From the NCBI GenBank assembly GCA_018240935.1, contig JAFEEV010000139.1, positions 1-6,318 on the forward strand: a DNA stretch of 6,318 nt, read 5' to 3'. The first letter of the stretch is position 1; every line of letters begins with the position of its first letter. The position numbers and the translations under genes were made by a program. Source of the DNA: Pseudomonadota bacterium (GTDB lineage: Bacteria > Pseudomonadota > Gammaproteobacteria > Burkholderiales > Nitrosomonadaceae). The notes beneath the pieces were generated by a model, which had not been told where the DNA came from, searched no databases, and saw nothing but the letters and a program-made list of their open reading frames with translations. This document shows, in pieces, positions 1 through 4,993 of this stretch.

Positions 1-178
1 CGGGCGCATCCGGATCATCGACGATCAGCACCAGACTTTGTGTACCTTCCGGCAGGCCGGTCCAGTTCAGCGCGGGTGAGATGTTTTGTCCGTCGCACGT
101 AAAACGGACGGGAATCATACCGTTGTGGGTAAAGGACGTTGCAGTGAGCGTCAGAATGGTCATCATTAAAGCAGCCAT
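1..178 (-). CDS. YbhB/YbcL family (PEBP, Raf kinase inhibitor-like) protein, 5' part only
   Basis: The visible 59 codons are the N-terminus of a phosphatidylethanolamine-binding-protein-like protein; the rest lies beyond the left edge. The family pattern is clear: a beta strand near residues 6-15, an IPxRFTCDG-type segment at residues 22-30, an NISPALNW segment at 32-39, a PEGTQSL turn at 43-49 and the signature DPDAP at 55-59. Bacterial members are small, usually cytoplasmic proteins of poorly defined function; YbhB and YbcL of E. coli are the models. The ATG at 178 is chosen because an AGGGAG sequence lies 10 nt upstream. Internal ATGs at codons 5 and 6 sit closer to the usual family N-terminus but have no ribosome site. 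It is divergent from the Crp/Fnr gene. The family call is firm; the biochemical role is unknown. Confidence 0.88.
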   Translation of the reverse strand, partial: MAALMMTILTLTATSFTHNGMIPVRFTCDGQNISPALNWTGLPEGTQSLVLIVDDPDAP

Positions 179-188
179 AATGTTTTGT

Positions 189-194
189 CTCCCT
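189..194 (-). promoter_or_regulatory. Ribosome binding site for the PEBP-family gene
   Basis: On the minus strand the sequence AGGGAG stands 10 nt upstream of the ATG at 178. It supports that ATG over the two in-frame ATGs at codons 5 and 6, which have no purine-rich site before them. Confidence 0.5.
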
Positions 195-220
195 ATTGGA
201 TACACGACTGATTGCTTGAA

Positions 221-382
221 CGGATTATTCTAAGGAAACGCTGATTAATTGGCTATATGAGCGAATCACTTCGTTGCGCGGTACTCGCTTACTCGCTTAT
301 CTTGTCGCTATGTCCCGGTCGCTGTGTTCCGTGTGCCAATTTCGTCAGATTTGCTGCATCCTATTTTGCGCGGATTTCTAAG
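221..382. repeat. Imperfect direct repeat flanking a 136-bp segment
   Basis: CGGATTATTCTAAG (221-234) recurs as CGGATTTCTAAG (371-382), identical apart from a 2-nt gap. The 136 bp between the copies (235-370) hold no gene and begin with GAAACGCTGATTAATT. The segment also contains a tandem TACTCGCT pair (282-297) and an imperfect inverted pair (TGAGCGA at 258-264, TCGCTTA at 285-291). The layout could reflect a small inserted element or a local duplication, but no terminal inverted repeats were found. Confidence 0.4.
227..255 (-). promoter_or_regulatory. Possible sigma-70 promoter for the PEBP-family gene
   Basis: On the minus strand, TAGCCA (250-255; four of six matches to TTGACA) is followed after 17 nt by TAGAAT (227-232; five of six matches to TATAAT). 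Transcription would start near 220, giving a leader of about 40 nt with the AGGGAG site. This is pattern matching only. The -10 element falls inside one copy of the direct repeat described for this intergenic region. Confidence 0.3.
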
Positions 383-397
383 CTCGTTAAGCAGCTA

Positions 398-412
398 AAT
401 TATTGCATAATT
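398..412. promoter_or_regulatory. Inverted repeat AATTAT-N3-ATAATT upstream of the Crp/Fnr gene; possible operator and -10 region
   Basis: A perfect 6-bp inverted repeat with a 3-nt spacer ends 12 nt before the ATG at 425. CATAAT within it (406-411) resembles a -10 element, though no convincing -35 box lies at the right distance. Crp/Fnr-type dimers bind two-fold symmetric sites, and a site over the promoter would suit autoregulation. That is inference: AT-rich palindromes of this size also occur by chance. Confidence 0.3.
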
Positions 413-424
413 CAATACAGTTGA

Positions 425-1144
425 ATGTCAATGGAATTGAAAATGCAACCTATAACATACGATGCTAAGTCTAAGTTGATTAATGATTTTTTTGAATGCG
501 ATGTGAATCAATTACAGAAGGATTACCGCTCCATTCTGGAAATGAATGTGCCGAAGAAAACTTTTCTTTACCGCCAGGGTGATCGTTGTTCCGATTTATT
601 CTGGATAAAAAGCGGAATTGTTAAATTCTCTCATTTAACCGAGCAGGGGAGTGAAATTACTATTGATCTGCTTAAGAGAGGGGATGTCATTGGTTGTTTT
701 CAGAATAATTCCCTTAGCCAGGAAATGGAGGAGACTGCGCAAGCATTGGGTGAAGTGAATTACTATCGAATAGCCTATAGCGATTTTAAAGCGATGATGT
801 CTCATCAAGCGGAGTTGGCTTGGTATGTCATTGAAGATATGTATGCCCGCAAGCAGAGGGTGGAACGCAAACTAAGAACTATTCTGACTCAACCCGTTGA
901 AATGCGCGTTATTACGACATTGTTAGAATTGGCCGGAATGTTTGGAATACGATGCACGCATGGATATACCTTGGAAATCCACTTGACTCAGCAGGAAGTG
1001 GCGGATTTGGTGGGGGCAAGCCGCTCGGTTGTGAGCACGGTTTTGAATGATTTCAGGAATCGCGGAATGCTTGATTACACGCGCGATCAGATTTGCATTA
1101 ATGATGCGGCTCTTGCCGATTCTTGCGGATTTCAGCAACCCTGA
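425..1144 (+). CDS. Crp/Fnr family transcriptional regulator
   Basis: A 239-residue DNA-binding regulator. Residues about 40-125 form a cyclic-nucleotide-binding-type jelly roll (FLYRQGDRCSDLFWIKSG near 47-64, LKRGDVIG at 83-90). Residues about 127-155 match the long dimerisation helix. Residues about 187-214 are a Crp-type helix-turn-helix (LTQQEVADLVGASRSVVSTV), followed by a wing. The six cysteines (25, 55, 91, 177, 224, 234) do not form the N-terminal Fnr cluster. The loop after RGDVIG lacks the Glu and Arg-Ser residues that hold cAMP in Crp. So it is unlikely to be a classical Fnr or Crp, and its signal is unknown. The ATG at 425 has no good ribosome site; the third in-frame ATG, at 443, has GGAA 6 nt upstream and may be the true start. 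It is divergent from the PEBP gene and 128 bp upstream of the membrane-protein gene, a possible target. Confidence 0.93.
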   Translation: MSMELKMQPITYDAKSKLINDFFECDVNQLQKDYRSILEMNVPKKTFLYRQGDRCSDLFWIKSGIVKFSHLTEQGSEITIDLLKRGDVIGCFQNNSLSQEMEETAQALGEVNYYRIAYSDFKAMMSHQAELAWYVIEDMYARKQRVERKLRTILTQPVEMRVITTLLELAGMFGIRCTHGYTLEIHLTQQEVADLVGASRSVVSTVLNDFRNRGMLDYTRDQICINDAALADSCGFQQP

Positions 1145-1174
1145 TGACTTGGAATTTTGTGAGGAATGTGTAGA

Positions 1175-1194
1175 TTTGTTGTGCAGATAACAGA
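1175..1194. promoter_or_regulatory. Imperfect two-fold symmetric site upstream of the membrane-protein gene
   Basis: TTTGTT and AACAGA flank an 8-nt centre; five of six positions pair as an inverted repeat. Size and spacing fit a Crp/Fnr-family operator, and the gene just upstream encodes such a regulator. It does not match the Crp (TGTGA-N6-TCACA) or Fnr (TTGAT-N4-ATCAA) consensus. Low confidence. Confidence 0.22.
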
Positions 1195-1260
1195 CATCAA
1201 TGACCGCGCTGTATTAATTTATTGCTCATGGTGACTATCGGAGTGACCAAAAATTAATAG

Positions 1261-1265
1261 AGGAG
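1261..1265 (+). promoter_or_regulatory. Strong ribosome binding site for the membrane-protein gene
   Basis: AGGAG lies 7 nt before the ATG at 1273. It is the clearest Shine-Dalgarno sequence in the window, and it fixes the start of the gene that follows. Confidence 0.7.
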
Positions 1266-1272
1266 CGTTCAC

Positions 1273-1641
1273 ATGAAAGTAATCTCGCCGCGCATACACG
1301 GTTATTTTGATTTTTTGACTATCTTTATTTTTCTACTGGCCCCCACACTTTTAGGATTAGGCCAGCTATCAGCAATGCTCGCCTATGGTCTTGCCGTAGT
1401 ACATTTGATTGTTACCCTGGCTTCCGATTTTCCTTTCGGGATAATAAAGTTAATTCCATTTACCGTTCATGGCTGGATTGAGCGCATGGTTGGCCCTTTG
1501 TTAATCGCCATACCCTTTATTCTTAATTTTTCGGATGAAGAAGCGGCAAGGAATTTTTATATTGCGATGGGTATCATCATCATCGTTGCCGGCATACTCA
1601 CCGATTATCAAGCTGAAGCAAGAGACCGGAAAATCAAATAG
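1273..1641 (+). CDS. Small four-helix inner-membrane protein, SPW-repeat-like, unknown function
   Basis: A 122-residue integral membrane protein with four predicted helices (about 12-30, 33-51, 67-86 and 94-110) and a short charged C-terminal tail (AEARDRKIK). It has two similar halves. Each begins with an HG[YW] motif (His9-Gly10, His66-Gly67), continues with a helix carrying an [AI]P motif near its end (APTLLGL at 23-29, IPFILNF at 80-86), then a second helix ending in [ST]D[FY] (51-53 and 110-112). This resembles the two-helix SPW repeat, although the Ser-Pro-Trp signature has degenerated to APT and IPF. I recognise the general family but know of no assigned function. The start is secure from AGGAG 7 nt upstream. 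It is 128 bp downstream of the Crp/Fnr gene on the same strand and may be co-transcribed with it or controlled by it. Confidence 0.8.
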   Translation: MKVISPRIHGYFDFLTIFIFLLAPTLLGLGQLSAMLAYGLAVVHLIVTLASDFPFGIIKLIPFTVHGWIERMVGPLLIAIPFILNFSDEEAARNFYIAMGIIIIVAGILTDYQAEARDRKIK

Positions 1642-1665
1642 AAATTGGCGGCAGTAACGCCATTT
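1642..1665 (+). terminator. Weak hairpin after the membrane-protein gene
   Basis: Directly after the stop codon, AAA-T-TGGCG and CGCCA-TTT pair around a 7-nt loop: eight base pairs with one bulged T. Only three T residues follow, so termination by this hairpin alone would be weak. It lies in the 107-bp gap between converging genes, where a terminator is expected. Confidence 0.3.
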
Positions 1666-1748
1666 GATCACACATGAACCGCCGCATATTGAGTTTTTCC
1701 TTCCACCTCCGGAGGCCACGGAATTGTTGACTCAGCGGAATTATCGAA

Positions 1749-3077
1749 TCAATCCGGAATGAACTTCAGCACATTGCCGTTGATACAATAGCGTTTATAG
1801 CTCGGCGGCGGGCCGTCGTCGAAGACGTGGCCGAGGTGGATGCCGGAGCTGGCGCTGCGGACTTCGATGCGCTGCATGCCGTGAGAGAAATCGTCGTGCA
1901 GCGTTACCGATCCTTCGACGGGATCGAAAAAGCTGGGCCAGCCGGTGCCGCTGTTGAACTTTGTTTGACTGAGGAAAAGCGTGGCGCCGGTGATCGGGTC
2001 GACAAACCGTCCGGGGCGTTTCTCGTCCAAGTTGGATGCGGTGAACGGCGGCTCGGTGCCTTGCGCAAAGGCGGTTCTTTGCTGTTCCGGCGACAATAAC
2101 TGGAATCCCAGCCATTTCCAGAAATTGGCTTTTTCCCCGTTGTATCCGGTGTAACGGGCGGCTTCCTGGCCGTTGCGGAACAGTACGATGGTCGGTGTCG
2201 CAAATAGCGGTTTTTCCAAAGTCCAGCCAGCCGGCGGGTTGGGGTTCATCGTTGTCGCTACTGGCACGGCTGCTTGCCACTGATTAAGTACTTCTTTGTC
2301 GAACAGCTTACAGTACTCGCAATGCTCGGCCTCAAAAATCACCAATTGCTGCGCAAAGCTCAGATCCTTGCCATCCAGCGGTTTGGTCAGATTGTTGCCG
2401 GCAGCGGCGGTTTGCTTTGCCGGTTGTCTGGACGCCGGGTATTTTATCCCCGTGCCGCCCAGGCCGCAGTAGCCGTTGGGATTTTTTCGTAAGTAATCCT
2501 GATGATATTCCTCGGCGGTGATGTAATTTTTCAGCGGCAGGATTTCCGTGGTGATTTTTCCGTACCCGGCGGTATCCAACGCCTGTTGATAAACTTTTTG
2601 TGTGCTTAGCGCAAGGTTCTGCTGCGATTCGTCGTGAAAATAAATAGCGCTACGGTAATTGCTGCCGATGTCGTTGCCTTGACGGTCGCCTTGCGTCGGG
2701 TTGTGATTTTCCCAGAATTTCGCCAGCACGGTTTCGAGCGTTACTTTTTCCGGATCGAAAGTGACCTTGATCACCTCGGCATGATTGCGCGCCGTTGTCC
2801 GGCCCGCGCTTAACATCCGCTCATGATTCAATATCTGCTGATAGCCGGCACCGGGCAGATCGCCGCCGGCGTAACCGCTTTCCACATCGAGCACGCCGGG
2901 AATTTCGCTCATGCGTTTCTCCGCACCCCAGAAACACCCCATGCCGAGGACGATGTAATCGGTTTTCGCAGTATTGTTTGGATTCGATGTTATAGAGTTG
3001 GATGTCACGGTTTTCTCCATTGCAAATGCCGTCAGGGCAAATATCAAACTTAATGTGGCTGCAATCATAGCTTTCAT
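1749..3077 (-). CDS. msrAB: Periplasmic methionine sulfoxide reductase, MsrA-thioredoxin-MsrB fusion
   Basis: A 442-residue trifunctional-looking enzyme that would repair both stereoisomers of methionine sulfoxide in exported proteins. Residues 1-19 are a signal peptide (Lys2, hydrophobic core, AFA before a likely cut). MsrA spans about 40-214, with catalytic Cys48 in GCFWG, HAEV at 99-102, GSNYRSAIY at 138-146 and resolving Cys204 in GYCGLGG. A thioredoxin-like domain spans about 236-325, with Cys253-Glu-Tyr-Cys256 and a probable cis-Pro295. MsrB spans about 327-442, with SGTGWPSF at 376-383, HLGH at 414-417 and catalytic Cys431 in RYCIN. These five are the only cysteines. MsrB lacks zinc CxxC pairs and has Thr378 where many family members carry a resolving Cys. 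The ATG at 3077 is preferred because it starts the signal peptide, with GGGA 6 nt upstream; in-frame starts at 3116 (ATG) and 3158 (TTG) give longer N-termini. The MFS_3 exporter gene ends 87 bp upstream, so co-transcription is likely. Confidence 0.93.
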   Translation of the reverse strand: MKAMIAATLSLIFALTAFAMEKTVTSNSITSNPNNTAKTDYIVLGMGCFWGAEKRMSEIPGVLDVESGYAGGDLPGAGYQQILNHERMLSAGRTTARNHAEVIKVTFDPEKVTLETVLAKFWENHNPTQGDRQGNDIGSNYRSAIYFHDESQQNLALSTQKVYQQALDTAGYGKITTEILPLKNYITAEEYHQDYLRKNPNGYCGLGGTGIKYPASRQPAKQTAAAGNNLTKPLDGKDLSFAQQLVIFEAEHCEYCKLFDKEVLNQWQAAVPVATTMNPNPPAGWTLEKPLFATPTIVLFRNGQEAARYTGYNGEKANFWKWLGFQLLSPEQQRTAFAQGTEPPFTASNLDEKRPGRFVDPITGATLFLSQTKFNSGTGWPSFFDPVEGSVTLHDDFSHGMQRIEVRSASSGIHLGHVFDDGPPPSYKRYCINGNVLKFIPD

Positions 3078-3164
3078 TCTGTATCCCGGGTGCAAATTTG
3101 AGTGATTTTTCGACATTCCGCAGCGGCTTCGGTTCAAGGAGTGCAACGCATGAAACAATGCCGG

Positions 3165-4784
3165 TCAAAGTTCGTGATGTGATTTGGGAGCCGCTTCCGG
3201 GGGTCTTCCGGGCTGCGGTGTCACGGCATGCGTGACAGGAGGATGCGTTGTTCCCTGGTGCAAAGCGAAAATTTTATCCTGCAACATTTTGTCGGCTGCG
3301 GACACGCGGGCATGCTGGCGCAGATGATCGACCCAGGATTCCGCCATGAACATTTCGATGAAGCGCCCGCGCTGTTCGATATCCTCGAAGTATCCCCATT
3401 GAATCGCGCCGTCGCGGCGGCGGATGGTGCCCAATTCCCGGATCAGTGCGATAAATTCGTCGCGATCCTTATCCGCGATGCGGTATTCCAGCGTCACCAG
3501 CACCGGGCCGCTATCGTGCACAGCCGAAGTCACCGCAACCGGTTCCGCCCAGTGTCCCGAAGGCGTATGGTCATGATGCTCGCCCAGATTAAGCGTGAAG
3601 CGGTGCGTGACCGGAATCAGGGCAAGCGCCAGTAATCCCGAGGCGATCAACGACGTCGATATATCAGTGACGATCGCTACTTGCCCCCAGCCCAATGATC
3701 CGCCGGCCATGGCGCCGAAAACCGCCATCTGAAAAATGGCCAGACCGCGTGCGCGAACCCAATCCGGCAACGCGACTTGTGCCGAATAGTTCAGTGTCGA
3801 AACCGCAACGATCCAGGATACGCCGCCGATAAATCCCGCCAAAATGCCGAATACCATGTGGCGGCCAAGCGCGAACGTGATCAAGCAAACCGCGGTGCCG
3901 AGTATCGCCAGTATCAAGTTGGTGTTTGCGCTGTAGCGTTTCCGCAGTTGCGGCAGCAAGAATGCGCCGGCTACCGCGCCGAGTCCCAGTGCGGTTAACA
4001 AAATACCGTAGAGATCGGGACCGCCATGCAGCGTTTCTCTTGCCACGATCGGGAGCAATGCCCAGTAAGCGGATGCGCAGGTGAAAAAAGCCAGCGCGCG
4101 GATCAAGGTGTAGCGCAACGGTTTACTGTGCAGTGCGAAACGGATACCGGCCCGCAGCGCGCCGCTCAGATGCTCGCGCGGCAAGTTATCCGCCTGCACT
4201 GTGGCCGTGCGCCACCACAGCAGTGCCGCTGCGACTGCGAGGTAGGAAAGGGCATCGATCAATACTGTCGCCATGGCGCCGGCTGCCGCCAGCACAAAAC
4301 CGCCCAGCGCCGGGCCGATGGCGCGGGCGATATTCATGCTCACACCGTTCCAGACGATGGCGGACGCCAGTTCGTCACGCGGCACCAGGCGCGGCACGAT
4401 GGCTTGCCAGGCCGGTGACGCAAAAGCGGTTCCAACTCCGATCGAGAAGGTGAATGCCAGCAGCAGCCAGGGGCTGGTGATACCCATCCCAAGCAGTGCG
4501 GCAAAAATAAACAGCACGGCCGCCAGAAAAATCTGCGTCCAGAATAACAATTTGCGGCGGTTGAAAAGATCGCCGAGCACACCCGCCGGCAGGGCGAACA
4601 GGAAAATCGGCAACGCCGTCGCCGCTTGCACCAGGGCAACCATCAGGGGTGAGGGCGACAGCGCCGTCATCATCCAGCCGGAAGTAACATTGAACATCCA
4701 CGTACCGATATTCGAGATCAGCGTGGCTAGCCACAAAACGCTGAAAACACGATGCTTGAATGGTGCAAATACCGATTCCGGCAT
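3165..4784 (-). CDS. Major facilitator superfamily exporter, MFS_3/EntS-like, with C-terminal ABM-like domain
   Basis: A 539-residue inner-membrane transporter, probably a proton-driven exporter. Numbered from the ATG at 4784, residues about 8-395 carry some twelve hydrophobic segments. The N-terminus (FAPFKHRVF, then LISNIGTWM) is typical of the family, and GDLFNRRK near 71-78 is motif A in the loop between helices 2 and 3. Residues about 427-510 form a soluble domain resembling antibiotic-biosynthesis-monooxygenase (ABM) folds (VTLEYRI, then ESWVDHLRQH), a known C-terminal part of MFS_3 proteins. The linker (HHDH at 403-406) and the Pro/His-rich tail are distinctive. The ATG matches the usual family N-terminus; an in-frame TTG at 4832 would add 16 residues. 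Neither has a strong ribosome site, but a short upstream frame stops one base before the ATG. The substrate cannot be read from sequence: siderophores and drugs are known for relatives. It lies upstream of the methionine sulfoxide reductase gene on the same strand. Confidence 0.9.
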   Translation of the reverse strand: MPESVFAPFKHRVFSVLWLATLISNIGTWMFNVTSGWMMTALSPSPLMVALVQAATALPIFLFALPAGVLGDLFNRRKLLFWTQIFLAAVLFIFAALLGMGITSPWLLLAFTFSIGVGTAFASPAWQAIVPRLVPRDELASAIVWNGVSMNIARAIGPALGGFVLAAAGAMATVLIDALSYLAVAAALLWWRTATVQADNLPREHLSGALRAGIRFALHSKPLRYTLIRALAFFTCASAYWALLPIVARETLHGGPDLYGILLTALGLGAVAGAFLLPQLRKRYSANTNLILAILGTAVCLITFALGRHMVFGILAGFIGGVSWIVAVSTLNYSAQVALPDWVRARGLAIFQMAVFGAMAGGSLGWGQVAIVTDISTSLIASGLLALALIPVTHRFTLNLGEHHDHTPSGHWAEPVAVTSAVHDSGPVLVTLEYRIADKDRDEFIALIRELGTIRRRDGAIQWGYFEDIEQRGRFIEMFMAESWVDHLRQHARVSAADKMLQDKIFALHQGTTHPPVTHAVTPQPGRPPEAAPKSHHEL

Positions 4785-4785
4785 T

Positions 4786-4887
4786 TTAGTTGGTATGCGG
4801 AAGGATGCCGGAGACTCCGGAGCCGCGTTCAACCGGCGTTACCGCTTCGCTACTGAATAAAATCTTGCTGGTTATACGGGCGGTCAT
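4786..4887 (-). CDS. Possible 33-codon upstream reading frame coupled to the MFS_3 gene
   Basis: A short frame begins MTARITSKIL and ends HTN. Its ATG is preceded by AGGA with a 10-nt spacer, and its TAA stop is separated from the ATG of the exporter gene at 4784 by a single base (TAA-A-ATG). That arrangement suits translational coupling and would explain why the exporter ATG has no ribosome site of its own. The peptide resembles nothing I recognise and has no membrane segment. It overlaps the exporter's alternative TTG start in another frame, so both cannot be optimal. A chance frame of this length is quite possible. Confidence 0.25.
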   Translation of the reverse strand: MTARITSKILFSSEAVTPVERGSGVSGILPHTN

Positions 4888-4993
4888 GGTCTGGGATTCC
4901 TGTTTGCGATGATAACGCTGAGTTTGAGACCGGAAGTTTGCACTGGTTCAGATTTATCGTGCGAACACCGCCGCATGCCCGGGGCGACTTGCT
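4888..4993 (-). other. Gap between the MHS and MFS_3 genes
   Basis: This stretch holds no convincing gene. On the minus strand, TATCAT (4909-4914) resembles a -10 box, but no good -35 box precedes it. A short GC-rich inverted pair just after the MHS stop (CGCC and GGCG, near 4970-4987) has no T-run, so no terminator is called. Whether the MHS and exporter genes share a transcript is open. Confidence 0.3.

Noticed and set aside
282..297. TACTCGCT tandem pair, considered as the start of a repeat array or CRISPR
   Set aside because: There are only two adjacent 8-bp copies, with no spacers and no further units.
425..1641. A new defence or mobile system around the regulator and membrane-protein genes
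   Set aside because: No nuclease, transposase, integrase, toxin or reverse transcriptase motif is present, and both genes belong to widespread families. Nothing beyond the small direct repeat suggests mobility.
1706..1716. CCTCCGGAGG palindrome in the convergent gap, considered as a terminator
   Set aside because: A 10-bp palindrome with no loop can form only about three pairs as a hairpin, and the nearby T-rich run is on the wrong side for the plus-strand gene. On the minus strand a purine-rich stretch follows rather than T residues.
1795..2280. 161-codon minus-strand frame overlapping the 3' half of the methionine sulfoxide reductase gene
   Set aside because: It is an out-of-frame reading of the thioredoxin-like and MsrB coding region, giving an Arg-rich product. 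There is no sign of a frameshift in the main gene, whose motifs are continuous to the end.
3078..3158. N-terminal extension of the reductase from the in-frame TTG at 3158 or ATG at 3116
   Set aside because: The extension is polar and would put 13 to 27 residues before an otherwise normal signal peptide. Neither upstream start has a well-spaced ribosome site, so the ATG at 3077 is preferred.
4273..4860. Long open frame (195 codons) on the plus strand opposite the start of the MFS_3 exporter gene
   Set aside because: It lies antisense to a gene with clear family motifs. Its predicted protein is rich in Ala, Arg, Ser and Thr with no recognisable domain, as expected of a shadow frame in GC-rich coding DNA.
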